A stretch of 32,934 bases of DNA from Candidatus Eiseniibacteriota bacterium (GCA_030609365.1 JAUWCJ010000014.1:1-32934), one strand, 5' to 3'; shown: positions 8,066-16,441, counted from the first letter of the stretch. Notes: generated from the letters alone by a model not told the origin. Program-made: numbers and translations.

Positions 8066-8761
8066 CTACTCCTCGGTCTTCTCCGGCTCCGGCTCGACTG
8101 CTGCATCTTCAGCCGCCGGTGCCTCCGCCGGCTTGACTGCCGCATCTTCAGTCGCCGGTGCCTCCGCCGGCTTGACTGCCGCATCTTCAGTCGCCGGTGC
8201 CTCCGCCGGCGTCTCCGCAGTCTCCTCACCGCCCGATTCCGCCGCTGCGCCTGCGTCGGATGTGTCCGCCGCCGCCTCCTGCGGTTCCGCCGTGGGTTCT
8301 GCCGCCGCCTCCTCGGCGCCAGTCGCCTCGGATCCTGCCTCGTCGGCCACGGGCTTCGCCTCATCCTCTTCGGCCGTCTTGGCAGTCTTCTTCGCCACCT
8401 TCACTTCTTCCTTCTTCCGCTTCTGCATGGCGGCCGCAGCCTCGGTCCGCTTGCGGGCCTCGTCCTCGATGTGGTGAAGCTCATCGTAGGGCTTGCCCTG
8501 GCGAACATGATGCCAGGTCTCCATGATCCCAACCCGAGAGAACAGTGATTTCACCGTCTCGGTCGGCTTTGCACCCTTGCTGAGCCAGTCGAGAACCTTC
8601 TCGGTATCGACATTGATGTCAGCGGGCTCCTTGAGGGGATCGTAGTAGCCCAGCTGCTCGATGAACCGTCCGTCCCTGGGCGCCCGTGAGTCGGCTACAA
8701 CGAACCTGTAGAACGCCCTGTGCTTCGCGCCCTTGCGCTGCAGTCTGATTCGTACTGCCAC
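8066..8761 (-). CDS. rpsP: 30S ribosomal protein S16 with a long Ala/Glu-rich C-terminal tail
   Basis: Residues 1 to about 85 are a normal S16 ([38 protein letters not shown]), a protein needed for 30S assembly. S16 is normally 80-100 residues, but this product is 231. After a bridging segment ([17 protein letters not shown]), the last hundred residues are low-complexity Ala, Glu, Pro and Thr. They include three near-identical 13-residue units of the form [13 protein letters not shown] encoded by 39-bp DNA repeats. The tail is acidic and probably disordered. The GTG start has a near-perfect AAGGAGG at 7 nt, consistent with high expression. The tail runs to the natural stop in frame with no break, so it is likely made. 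Confidence 0.96.
   Translation of the reverse strand: MAVRIRLQRKGAKHRAFYRFVVADSRAPRDGRFIEQLGYYDPLKEPADINVDTEKVLDWLSKGAKPTETVKSLFSRVGIMETWHHVRQGKPYDELHHIEDEARKRTEAAAAMQKRKKEEVKVAKKTAKTAEEDEAKPVADEAGSEATGAEEAAAEPTAEPQEAAADTSDAGAAAESGGEETAETPAEAPATEDAAVKPAEAPATEDAAVKPAEAPAAEDAAVEPEPEKTEE
8101..8217. repeat. 39-bp tandem repeat inside rpsP
   Basis: Three consecutive 39-bp units occupy 8101-8139, 8140-8178 and 8179-8217. The first two differ at two positions and the third diverges only in its last bases. A partial extra copy (ggctcgactg) precedes the array on the plus-strand side. Each unit encodes 13 residues in frame, so a change in copy number would lengthen or shorten the S16 tail without a frameshift. 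Confidence 0.9.
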
Positions 8762-8825
8762 TGAGTGTCCTCCTTGCGTGCTGAGTCTGTCCGGTGTAAG
8801 TGCCCGTTCGGGAACCGGCGACCCG

Positions 8826-10154
8826 TCACATTGCGAATGGAATCCCGCCGGGGAGCTTCCCGCGCTTCCCCAGCCTCCCGAACTGTTTCGCCATCTTCTT
8901 CATCGCGTCGAACTGCTTGAGGAGCCGGTTGATGTCCTGAACGGTCGTCCCGCTCCCCCTCGCGATGCGCTTCCGTCTGCTCCCGTCGATGATGCCCGGA
9001 TCGCGTCTCTCGTCCGGGGTCATCGAACTGATGATCGCCTCGATCCGCGCCAGCGCCCGCTCGTCTACGTCGACACGCCCGACCTTGCTCATGCCGGGCA
9101 TCATCCCGACCAGCTGATCCAGAGGCCCCATCTTCTTGAGGGCCTGAAGCTGCTCGGAGAAATCCTCGAGCGTCAGGCTCTCCTTCCGAATCTTCTCCTC
9201 GAGCTTCGCCGCATCCTCGAGGTCCGTGGCCTCCTGAACGCGCTCCACCAGGGTCACGACGTCGCCCATACCCAGGATCCGCGATGCCATGCGGTCCGGG
9301 TGGAACATCTCGAGCGCGTCGAGCTTCTCGCCCACCCCGGCGAACTTGATAGGCTTGCCTGTGACGGCGCGGAGCGACACCGCCGCACCCCCGCGCGTGT
9401 CACCGTCGAGCTTCGTCAGGACGGCCCCGGAGAAATCGAGCCTACCCGCGAACTCCGACGCGACGTTGACCGCGTCCTGCCCGGTCATGCTGTCGAGGAC
9501 GAGCAGGATCTCGACAGGCTTCGTCGCCTCCCGGATCCGATCGAGCTCGGACATCATGTCCTCGTCGACGTGCAACCGCCCCGCGGTATCCAGGATGACG
9601 ACGTCCAACCCCGTCTCTCTGGCCTCACGAAGCGCGGTCGACGCGATCCCGACAGGGTCCGCGCCAGCCTCACCCACGTGCACCGGCACGCCGAGCTGTC
9701 CACCGAGTGTGGCGAGCTGATCCTGGGCCGCCGGGCGGTACGTGTCCGCCGCAGCGAGCAGGGGGCTCTTCCCACGCTGCCGGAGGTAGCTCGCCAGCTT
9801 CGCGCAGAACGTCGTCTTACCGGAGCCCTGGAGCCCCACGACCATAACGACCGCGGGTGCACCCGACGGGATCCTGAACGTGTCCGCACGTCCTCCGAGC
9901 AGAGCAGCCAGCTCCTCGTGGACGATCTTGATCATCTGCTGGCCCGGCGTGACGCTCTTCAGAACGTCCTCGCCGATCGCGCGCGCCTTGACGTCCTCCA
10001 CGAACCCGCGCGCGACCTTGAAGTTGACGTCCGCCTCGAGAAGAGCGCGCCGAACCTCCCTGAGCGCCTCCTCGATGTTGGCCTCGCTGAGTCTTCCCCT
10101 TCCGGTGAGCGACCTGAACGCGCTCTGGAATCGTTCCGAAAGCTGTTCGAACAT
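8826..10154 (-). CDS. ffh: Signal recognition particle protein Ffh
   Basis: Ffh is the SRP54-type GTPase that binds signal sequences and 4.5S RNA and delivers nascent chains to FtsY and the Sec translocon. The start at 10154 ([16 protein letters not shown]) gives 442 residues, a normal length; the open frame extends upstream without conserved sequence. The N domain is about 1-85, and the G domain has P-loop GLQGSGKT at 107-114, DTAGR at 189-193 and TKLDGD at 247-252. The M domain follows from about 300, ending with the RNA-binding region ([17 protein letters not shown] ... VNxLLKQF-like). It is the first gene after the 242-bp gap and is followed by rpsP 65 bp later, the usual ffh-rpsP pairing. 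Confidence 0.97.
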   Translation of the reverse strand: MFEQLSERFQSAFRSLTGRGRLSEANIEEALREVRRALLEADVNFKVARGFVEDVKARAIGEDVLKSVTPGQQMIKIVHEELAALLGGRADTFRIPSGAPAVVMVVGLQGSGKTTFCAKLASYLRQRGKSPLLAAADTYRPAAQDQLATLGGQLGVPVHVGEAGADPVGIASTALREARETGLDVVILDTAGRLHVDEDMMSELDRIREATKPVEILLVLDSMTGQDAVNVASEFAGRLDFSGAVLTKLDGDTRGGAAVSLRAVTGKPIKFAGVGEKLDALEMFHPDRMASRILGMGDVVTLVERVQEATDLEDAAKLEEKIRKESLTLEDFSEQLQALKKMGPLDQLVGMMPGMSKVGRVDVDERALARIEAIISSMTPDERRDPGIIDGSRRKRIARGSGTTVQDINRLLKQFDAMKKMAKQFGRLGKRGKLPGGIPFAM

Positions 10155-10338
10155 CCCTTGGTCGCTTCCTCCGACGGGTTCCTCTGCTGCCCCGCGCGGC
10201 ACGCGCACGAACGCGCGTCCCGAACAAGAGGGTTACGGGGCTAGACCAGGCAGACCACAACGCTCGCCACGGGGGTACAACAATACACCGCCCCGGCAAG
10301 CCATCAAGCTTCGGGCCCGCAACTGCTACAGCCTAGAG

Positions 10339-10367
10339 AATATATCAAAAGGGGAGATATCGTGCAA
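10339..10367 (-). promoter_or_regulatory. Probable promoter of the ffh-rpsP-...-comM operon
   Basis: The 242-bp stretch 10155-10396 between rpe and ffh contains no gene. It has a local AT-rich patch with TTGCAC (10367-10362), a 17-bp spacer and TATATT (10344-10339) on the minus strand. The -10 matches consensus at five of six positions and the -35 is weak. A second, weaker candidate (TTGATG, 16 bp, TATTGT) lies closer to ffh, near 10280-10310. Either would give ffh a long untranslated leader. I saw no riboswitch or clear terminator in the gap. Confidence 0.4.
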
Positions 10368-10396
10368 GTGTAAACGTGACGTCCCGGGCGGTATCC

Positions 10397-11074
10397 CTAC
10401 GCCAAGGCGGACTCCCCCGCCGCTCGGAGCGCCACGAGCGCCGCCCCGGCATCCTGCGCTCCGAAGATCGCCGAGGCCGCCACCAGGATCTCGCCGCCGT
10501 TCGCAACGACCACCGGCGCCTGCGAGGGCCCTATACCGCCATCGACCTCTATGAAGAAGTCGAGGCCCCTCTCCCGCTTCCAGCGCGCCAGTGTGGTCAC
10601 CTTGGGCATCGCGTCCGCAATGAAGCTCTGGCCCGCGAACCCCGGGTTGACGGTCATGACGAGGGCCAGGTCGATCTTGTCGAGAAACGGCTCGAGCTTC
10701 TCGGCCGGATTGGGAGGATTGACCGCCAGACCCGGCTTCGCACCCCGCGACTGGATGAGTTCGATGACGTTCGACGGGTCCTTACACGCCTCGCTGTGGA
10801 AGACGATGAAGTCGGCGCCCGCGTCGATGAACGCCGCGGCATGTTCGGCAGGATCGGTGATCATGAGATGCGCGTCTATGGGAAGGTCGGTGCACCTGCG
10901 CACGGCCTCCACGATGAACGGCCCCATCGTCAGGTTGGGTACGAAGTGACCGTCCATGACGTCGATGTGTATCATGTCGGCCCCGGCGGCCTCGATCGTC
11001 CGGATCTCGTCGCCCAATCGCGTGAAGTCGGCCGCCAGTATCGACGGTGAGATGAGAATCTTACGCTCCGCCAT
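10397..11074 (-). CDS. rpe: Ribulose-phosphate 3-epimerase
   Basis: Rpe interconverts ribulose 5-phosphate and xylulose 5-phosphate in the pentose phosphate pathway. The 225-residue TIM-barrel protein is full length. Visible family residues include SPSILAAD at the start, the metal-binding and catalytic set His36 and Asp38 (HIDVMDGHFVPN), His69 (DAHLMI) and Asp178 (EVDGGI), and the phosphate-binding MTVNPGFAGQ (140-149) and NGGEILVAASAIFG near the end. AAGGAGA lies about 7 nt before the ATG. It follows the PASTA gene by 49 bp at the end of the def-fmt-rsmB group, a placement also seen in Firmicutes. Confidence 0.97.
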   Translation of the reverse strand: MAERKILISPSILAADFTRLGDEIRTIEAAGADMIHIDVMDGHFVPNLTMGPFIVEAVRRCTDLPIDAHLMITDPAEHAAAFIDAGADFIVFHSEACKDPSNVIELIQSRGAKPGLAVNPPNPAEKLEPFLDKIDLALVMTVNPGFAGQSFIADAMPKVTTLARWKRERGLDFFIEVDGGIGPSQAPVVVANGGEILVAASAIFGAQDAGAALVALRAAGESALA

Positions 11075-11123
11075 GTGTGCGTCTCCTTAGCACCCCGCCT
11101 TCTCCGGCCGGGCCGCAGACCTG

Positions 11124-11981
11124 TCAGCTCCCGATCCTCAGCGTGACGCCCTCTCCCTCGACGACGTGCGACCCCGCAACCGGATCCTGGGTCACAACGA
11201 TCTCCCTGGAGCTCCGGCCCCGGCCGCGTTCGTATTTGACCGCGTGCGTGACCAGCCCCAGCGCTTCCACGACGAGCCGGGCTTCCTCGGCGGTCCTCCC
11301 GACCAGGGAGGGCATCGTGAGCTCGACCGGCCTCGGGCCCAGACTCACGAGCATCCGTACGCCGGTCCCGAGCGGCCGCACGGCGCGCCCGCCGGGGTCG
11401 GTGCCTATGACTCTGCCCCGCTCAACGTGGTTCGTGTGAACTTCCACGACCGCCTCAACAGCGAACCCCGCGTGCTCGGCGTCCAGCTGCGCCTGCCTCG
11501 CGTTCAAGCCGGCGAGCATCGGGAGGCTTCTCATGTCAGCGCCGGAGCTAACGATGACCCCCACGGTCCTGCCCCGCTTGATCTGTGTGCCCACGCGCGG
11601 TGTCTGGAACGCGACCGAGCCGACCGGCACCGCGTGATCGGGCCGCTCGGCATCGACACGGACCTTCACGCCCGCAGCCTCGGCCATCTTCTCGGCCTCG
11701 ATTACCGGCACTCCCACGAGATCGGGAGTCACGGTGAGGTCTCCGCGGCGGACGATGATGGGCATAATGATGTAGTTAACGAGAAGGGCGGCACACACCA
11801 CGGCCGCGAACACGGCCGACATATGAAGGAGAACGCGCCGCACGGCCGGGCCAATGCGTCTGCGCTCATCGGCACCGGTCTCGGGCGTGTCGCCGGATGT
11901 GCGATGAGAACGATGGCGCCCCAGCACACGTTCCAGCAGACGCGCCGCGGTGCTCTCGGACCTCGAGGTCGACTCACCCAA
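11124..11981 (-). CDS. Membrane-anchored protein with three PASTA domains and no kinase domain
   Basis: A short polar N-terminus precedes one membrane segment (about residues 53-76, VFAAVVCAALLVNYIIMPII) and three extracytoplasmic PASTA modules, at about 80-150, 152-218 and 220-285 (the last begins MPSLVGRTAEEA). PASTA domains bind peptidoglycan fragments or beta-lactams and usually form the sensor half of PknB/PrkC kinases or the tail of penicillin-binding proteins. Here the whole gene is accounted for without a catalytic domain. The open frame begins at 12047 inside rsmB; I favour TTG at 11981, which overlaps the rsmB stop by 8 bp and follows GGAGG closely, giving 285 residues. A role in cell-wall sensing or septal localisation is inferred only. 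The start is the least certain part. Confidence 0.85.
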   Translation of the reverse strand: MGESTSRSESTAARLLERVLGRHRSHRTSGDTPETGADERRRIGPAVRRVLLHMSAVFAAVVCAALLVNYIIMPIIVRRGDLTVTPDLVGVPVIEAEKMAEAAGVKVRVDAERPDHAVPVGSVAFQTPRVGTQIKRGRTVGVIVSSGADMRSLPMLAGLNARQAQLDAEHAGFAVEAVVEVHTNHVERGRVIGTDPGGRAVRPLGTGVRMLVSLGPRPVELTMPSLVGRTAEEARLVVEALGLVTHAVKYERGRGRSSREIVVTQDPVAGSHVVEGEGVTLRIGS

Positions 11982-13422
11982 CTTCCTCGGCCTCCATTGC
12001 CAGTTCGGTGGACTCCTCCGCCTCCATGGCCAGCGGCTCGCGTCCACTCTTGACCAGTCTCGCCGCGAACGCGCCGTCGATCGCGTGTTTGTGAGGAAGC
12101 ACGCGGACGAACCCTCCGTCCACGAACATCGGTGGCACGAAGTCCGCGGCGTCCTCCAGCGCGAAGTCCGGACGCTTGTCGAGGAACCGCGTTATCACCT
12201 GCTCGTTCTCCTCCGGCTCCATCGAGCAGGTGCTGTAGACGATCCTCCCGCCGTCCTCCACCAGGGTCGCCGCCTTGAGGAGGAACCGCAGCTGGCGTTC
12301 GACCTGACGCGCGAAGATCTGCCTCGGGTGCATTCGCTTGAGTTCCTTGATGTCGGAACGCACGCGTTCGCGCGCGTCCAGATCGAACTTCCAGCGGGAG
12401 TCGGCTCGTCGTCCCAGCGTACCCGTGCCGGTGCACGGCGCGTCAATCAGAACGCCGTCGGCAGTGCCGTCGGCCTCGGCTATAGCGTCGTCCCGAACGA
12501 TGTCGCAGCTCTTGATCGAAAGCCTCTCGATGTTGCTGACCAGTTTGGCGGCGCGCGCCTCGGAGATCTCGAACGCCCTGATCCTCCCCTCCCCGAGCAT
12601 GCGCTCGGCGATGTAGGTCGTCTTGCCGCCGGGCGCCGCGCACATGTCTATAATGTGCTCGCCGGGCTGCGGGTCCAGAAGCCGCACGGCCAGAAGCGTG
12701 CTCTCGTCCTGTATCTGCATCATTCCGGTCTTGAAGCAGTCCAGTCCGGACACGTCGCCTCCGGTGAGGATCTCGAGACATTCGTCGAAGTACCGCCCGG
12801 GACGCGTCTCACGTCCCTCGGACTTGAGGGCCCGCGCCAGCGCTGGCGTCGTCGCGCTCAGTCCGTTCGCCCGTGCCACCAGACGCGGCACCTCGTTGTT
12901 GTATTCGCAGAAAACGACCGTCATCTCGACGCCGTACCGGGCGATCCACCTCTCGACCAGGACCCTGGGATGAGAGTAGACGACGCTGATGTGGCCCACC
13001 GGATCCTTCCGCAAGTCCGGGAAGTCCGGTCTGAGCGACGTGAGGATGTTGCGCAGCACGGCGTTCACGAGGCCGGCGGTTCCCTTGTGCCCGAACTCCT
13101 TCGCGAGTTCGACGGATTCGTTGACGGCCGCGCGCGGCGGTATTCTGTCCAGGTAGTCGATCTGATAGAGCCCCAGTCGGAGCGCGTTGCGAATGGGAAC
13201 GGGAAGCGACGTCAGACCACCCTTGACGTACTGGTCCAGGACCCAGTCGAGCCGGCCCTTCCACCGCAGGACCCCGTAGGTGAGATTCTGGGCGAGTGCG
13301 GTGTCCCTCGCGTCCAAGTTCGCGCCGACGAGGCGGCGCTCGAGCACGACGTCGATGTTCCGATCGCCGGACTCCCACTCAGTGAGGCTCAGGAGTGCTG
13401 TCTTCCGCGCGCCCAAGGGCAC
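11974..13422 (-). CDS. rsmB: 16S rRNA m5C967 methyltransferase RsmB
   Basis: RsmB makes 5-methylcytosine at position 967 of 16S rRNA. The 482-residue protein has the N-terminal NusB-like RNA-binding domain (about 1-140, with LTYGVLRW and AAVNESVELAK) and a C-terminal Rossmann methyltransferase. The latter shows the SAM motif IDMCAAPGGK (258-267), DAPCTGTGTLGRR with Cys330, and YSTCSMEPEENE with Cys399, the pair of cysteines used by this family. It is slightly longer than usual because of a short acidic tail. The GTG start at 13422 immediately follows the stop of the DUF116 gene, indicating coupling. The family neighbours fmt and def in many bacteria. Confidence 0.95.
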   Translation of the reverse strand: MPLGARKTALLSLTEWESGDRNIDVVLERRLVGANLDARDTALAQNLTYGVLRWKGRLDWVLDQYVKGGLTSLPVPIRNALRLGLYQIDYLDRIPPRAAVNESVELAKEFGHKGTAGLVNAVLRNILTSLRPDFPDLRKDPVGHISVVYSHPRVLVERWIARYGVEMTVVFCEYNNEVPRLVARANGLSATTPALARALKSEGRETRPGRYFDECLEILTGGDVSGLDCFKTGMMQIQDESTLLAVRLLDPQPGEHIIDMCAAPGGKTTYIAERMLGEGRIRAFEISEARAAKLVSNIERLSIKSCDIVRDDAIAEADGTADGVLIDAPCTGTGTLGRRADSRWKFDLDARERVRSDIKELKRMHPRQIFARQVERQLRFLLKAATLVEDGGRIVYSTCSMEPEENEQVITRFLDKRPDFALEDAADFVPPMFVDGGFVRVLPHKHAIDGAFAARLVKSGREPLAMEAEESTELAMEAEEVG

Positions 13423-14184
13423 CTACCTTCCGGCGGAAGCGAAGAAGGCTATCGCTTCCTCTACTCGATCCAGATTGACGGTCGTGTCACGGCACGGGCC
13501 GTGCGGTCGCTCGTTCAGAATTCCGTAGACCGGAAGCGGGTAGCTGTCCTGTATCCCGCTGGTCAGGTCGGTCTCGCAGGCAACTGCGATGATGGCTGCA
13601 GGCTTCACCTCGCCGATAACGCGGCGTGCCAGTGTACCGCCCGTCGCGACCGTCAGTGCCAGGTCGTGCTTCTTTGCGAGCACGAGAAGGCTGGAGATGA
13701 CGCACTTGCCGCAGCCCTGGCAGTTCTCGATCAGGCCACCTGTGATCCTGTTCGGACATTCGGTCGCCTGCAGGCAGTGAGGCAGCAGCAACAACAGCTT
13801 GCCCTTTCTCAGCGTGTCGCGGCCGGCGCCGACCAGGGCGTTGTTCACTGCTATGAAAGAGCGCTTGACGCTGTCCTTCTCTATGCCGATGACCCGCGAG
13901 AGCATGAACACCAGAGGGAAGAGGATGCGCACAACCGTCGCCGTGATGCGCTGGCTGAAGAGCACGCGGCGGCCGGTCAGCGCGGACAGGGCTATCAGGC
14001 CGAGTCCGACGGCGATGCCCGCGAACCCGAGCAGAGCGGCCACGCCAACAATCACGGGCAGGTCCTCTTGGAAGCCGGACAGGCGTGGCCCGATGAGATA
14101 CCACGCGGCCCCGGCCAGTACGGCCAGGAGAATCAGCCCGCCCCCTGCAATGGAGATGAAGAGCTTCTTCTCTCCGAGTTCCAT
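13423..14184 (-). CDS. DUF116 family membrane protein
   Basis: The product (253 residues from the ATG at 14184) has two N-terminal hydrophobic segments (about 8-30 and 42-68) followed by a soluble Cys-rich domain. The cysteines form a recognisable DUF116 pattern: LPHCLQATECPNRI, then NCQGCGKCVI, then ACETDLTSGI and HGPCRD, which looks suited to binding a metal or iron-sulfur centre. The function is unknown. Its start overlaps the fmt stop (TGATG) and its stop abuts rsmB, so it is locked into an operon devoted to translation initiation and rRNA modification; DUF116 beside fmt and def is a recurrent association. Confidence 0.88.
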   Translation of the reverse strand: MELGEKKLFISIAGGGLILLAVLAGAAWYLIGPRLSGFQEDLPVIVGVAALLGFAGIAVGLGLIALSALTGRRVLFSQRITATVVRILFPLVFMLSRVIGIEKDSVKRSFIAVNNALVGAGRDTLRKGKLLLLLPHCLQATECPNRITGGLIENCQGCGKCVISSLLVLAKKHDLALTVATGGTLARRVIGEVKPAAIIAVACETDLTSGIQDSYPLPVYGILNERPHGPCRDTTVNLDRVEEAIAFFASAGR

Positions 14185-15149
14185 CACTGCCCTCCGGACG
14201 TGTCGTCCGACCGCGCAAACGGCCTCGTCCCTACCTCGGGCCTGTAGCCCCGCACGAACGAGGCGGCGTCCATTGCGCCCTTCCCCGAGGGTCCAAGACG
14301 AGTCAACCAGACGCTGCCGTTCCCCACCGCGACTTCGATGCCCCTCTCGGCGTCGAGCGTGACGATCTCCCCCGGTTCCCCCCTGGTCCCCGAGTCCTCA
14401 CCGCGCGCGGCCTCGAGCACCCTGAGCGCCTTCCCGCGGTACCACGTGAACGCCCCGGGCCACGGGGTCGTTCCACGAATGTGATCATACACACGGCCCG
14501 CGTCCCCGGACCAGTCAATCTCTCCGTCGGACTTCTTGAGCTTCCGCGCGTAGGTCACGTCTGCCTTGTTCTGAGCAATCCTCGGCGCCGTGCCCGCATC
14601 AACGAGCTCCAGCGTCTCGATGAGCAGGTCCGCCCCCATCGCCGCCAGTCTGTCGTATAGCTCGCCGGCCGTCTCGTTATCGGCGATGGGCGTCTTCCTC
14701 GTAAGGATGATCTCGCCGGCATCCACCTTCTTCGCCATGAACATGGTCGTGACGCCGGTCTCCGTCTCGCCGGTCATGATGACCCAGTTGATCGGCGCGA
14801 CGCCGCGGAACCGGGGCAGAAGCGATGCGTGGACGTTGATGGCGCCAAGGGCCGGGCACTCGAGGATGTCCCCGCGCAGTATCTGGCCGAAGGCCGCGAC
14901 CACGATGACGTCGGGCGAGAGCGTATGCAGACGCCTCACGAACTCGTCGGTGTTGACGGTCTCGTGCTGCTCGAGGGGAAGCCCGAGCGCCGTCGCTGCG
15001 TCCTTGACGGGCGGGCTGCGCAGAGCGCGCCCCCTGCCGGCGGGGCGGTCTGGTTGGGTGACCACGAGCACTACCTCGTGGCCGGCCTCACTTAGTTTCC
15101 TGAGGGACGGGACCGCGAAATCGGGGGTCCCCATGAAGACGATGCGCAT
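14184..15149 (-). CDS. fmt: Methionyl-tRNA formyltransferase
   Basis: Fmt formylates initiator Met-tRNA using 10-formyltetrahydrofolate. The 321-residue protein is the normal length. It begins MRIVFMGTPDFAVPSLRKL and contains the catalytic Asn105, His107 (NVHASLLPRFRG) and Asp143 (KVDAGEI), then the C-terminal OB-fold-like tRNA-binding domain from about 205. It lies 57 bp downstream of def, its functional partner, which removes the formyl group after synthesis, and overlaps the next gene by one base. Confidence 0.97.
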   Translation of the reverse strand: MRIVFMGTPDFAVPSLRKLSEAGHEVVLVVTQPDRPAGRGRALRSPPVKDAATALGLPLEQHETVNTDEFVRRLHTLSPDVIVVAAFGQILRGDILECPALGAINVHASLLPRFRGVAPINWVIMTGETETGVTTMFMAKKVDAGEIILTRKTPIADNETAGELYDRLAAMGADLLIETLELVDAGTAPRIAQNKADVTYARKLKKSDGEIDWSGDAGRVYDHIRGTTPWPGAFTWYRGKALRVLEAARGEDSGTRGEPGEIVTLDAERGIEVAVGNGSVWLTRLGPSGKGAMDAASFVRGYRPEVGTRPFARSDDTSGGQ

Positions 15150-15206
15150 TTGGGCAACTCACTGGGACCGGCGGCGGCGCCAGACGCGGAGCGTCGGCAC
15201 ACCGGT

Positions 15207-15722
15207 CTATGTTCTTCGGATCCGCGCCTTTACGAGCTGCCGTTTGATCGGATTGAGGTGATCGAAGAAGAACTTGCCGTGCAGGTGGTCGGTCTCGTGC
15301 TGGAATATCCTCGCCAGCGCGCCCTCGACCTCCAGCTTGACCGCGTTGCCATCCCGATCCATGCCCTTGATCACGATGTGACTGGGACGCTCCACTTCGG
15401 CCGTCACGCCGGGACAACTGAGGCAGCCTTCCTCAATGATCGTGTGCCCCGACGAGTAGACGATCTCCGGGTTCATGAGGACGACCGCGCCGTTGTAGAC
15501 GGCCTCCGTCCCCTCATAGTCCGGCGGCGGCTCGGCGACGATGATGGACAGCGCCTTGCCGACCTGGGGAGCGGCGAGACCGACGCCCGGGGTCTCCCCG
15601 TTCCGCATGGTGTCGATCATGTCATCGAGGAGCGTTCTCAACTCGTCAGTGACGTTCTCGATGGCCTCCATGCGGGCCGTCAGAACCGGATTGCCGTGCC
15701 TTGTGATCGGGAGTATGGCCAT
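15207..15722 (-). CDS. def: Peptide deformylase
   Basis: Def removes the N-formyl group from nascent proteins with a metal (usually Fe2+) centre. All three family motifs are present in the 171-residue product: GVGLAAPQ (46-53), EGCLS with ligand Cys100, and QHETDHLHG with ligands His142 and His146 and catalytic Glu143. It begins MAILPITRHGNPVL, typical of type I enzymes. It sits 8 bp past yajC and upstream of fmt. Confidence 0.97.
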   Translation of the reverse strand: MAILPITRHGNPVLTARMEAIENVTDELRTLLDDMIDTMRNGETPGVGLAAPQVGKALSIIVAEPPPDYEGTEAVYNGAVVLMNPEIVYSSGHTIIEEGCLSCPGVTAEVERPSHIVIKGMDRDGNAVKLEVEGALARIFQHETDHLHGKFFFDHLNPIKRQLVKARIRRT

Positions 15723-15730
15723 TTCGTGTG

Positions 15731-16063
15731 CTAGTCCCTCTTGCCGCTGATCGCCGTCTTCGCGACCTCGACCTTGAGGTTCTCTGCTATGCGAATGACG
15801 ATCTTGTCGTCGTGAACGTCCTGAACCTCGCCGTAGAGACCGCCGATGGTCACTACCTTATCGCCTCTCGCGAGCGAGTCTATCATGGACTGGCGCTCTT
15901 TGCGGCGCTTGGACTCGGGTCGGATCATCAGGAAGTAGAAGATGGCGAATATGGCGACCAGCATGATGAGCATGCTGGTTCCGCCGCCGCCGCCCTCGGC
16001 CGAAGCACCTGTAGCGCCCATTGCGTGCGCTGTCTCGGGACCAAGCAGTGTGAAGAGCAACAT
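15731..16063 (-). CDS. yajC: Sec translocon accessory protein YajC
   Basis: YajC is a small inner-membrane protein that associates with SecDF and the Sec translocon. The 110-residue product has a Gly-rich stretch and then one membrane helix (about 31-48, MLIMLVAIFAIFYFLMIRP). The conserved cytoplasmic part follows: RPESKRRKERQSMIDSLARGDKVVTIGGLYGEV. Residues before the helix are unusual in being a second hydrophobic-to-Gly segment, which may be a cleaved or periplasmic leader. secD and secF, often next to yajC, are not in this window. Confidence 0.93.
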   Translation of the reverse strand: MLLFTLLGPETAHAMGATGASAEGGGGGTSMLIMLVAIFAIFYFLMIRPESKRRKERQSMIDSLARGDKVVTIGGLYGEVQDVHDDKIVIRIAENLKVEVAKTAISGKRD

Positions 16064-16075
16064 CGAGCAAACCCC

Positions 16076-16357
16076 CTAGTGAGTGACGTCGTCGTCCGAA
16101 AGCGGCATGCCGTCCCGGAATCGCTCCGTCTTGACCTTCTCCAACTCCTCCATGAGCTCGTTGGGATCGACGTTCCCGCTCCGGGAGAGCACCCGGACGA
16201 GTGCCTCGAGAGAGAGCGTGTTCGAGAGCGCCAGCTCCTCGAACGAAACCTCCCGCTGCACACCGTCCTTCACCAGAACCAGCCCCGGCTTGGGTCTGCC
16301 CGCAACCTCGTCGGCCTTCTTGCGTCTCTTCCTGAGAGGCACGTCTCCCCCGTTCAT
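16076..16357 (-). CDS. Small charged hypothetical protein, first gene of the yajC-def-fmt operon
   Basis: I do not recognise this protein. The ATG at 16357 gives 93 residues; GGAAGG lies 4 nt upstream and the promoter only about 15 nt before it. The start is very basic (PLRKRRKKADEVAGRPKP), the middle forms a short beta-like piece (LVLVKDGVQREVSFEELAL), and the rest is probably two helices ending in an acidic tail (PLSDDDVTH). There is no membrane segment. Twelve bp separate it from yajC, so it is co-transcribed with the export and translation genes. Confidence 0.7.
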   Translation of the reverse strand: MNGGDVPLRKRRKKADEVAGRPKPGLVLVKDGVQREVSFEELALSNTLSLEALVRVLSRSGNVDPNELMEELEKVKTERFRDGMPLSDDDVTH

Positions 16358-16378
16358 GGAACCTTCCAAACCCTAAGG

Positions 16379-16408
16379 ATGTTAGCAGGCTTCGAAACAC
16401 GAAGTCAA
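16379..16408 (-). promoter_or_regulatory. Promoter of the hypothetical-yajC-def-fmt operon, with an internal palindrome
   Basis: On the minus strand TTGACT (16408-16403) and TAACAT (16384-16379) are 18 bp apart. Transcription would begin near 16372, so the leader is only about 15 nt and consists of little more than the SD. The spacer contains an inverted repeat, CTTCG-5-CGAAG (16390-16404), which could be an operator or simply chance. Confidence 0.5.
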
Positions 16409-16441
16409 GTCGCGGGAGCGGTTCCGCCGGAGGCCCGTGCG

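Noticed and set aside
10155-10396. Riboswitch or leader peptide before ffh
   Set aside because: The gap has an AT-rich promoter-like patch but no recognisable aptamer, no convincing terminator/antiterminator pair and no short gene with an SD.
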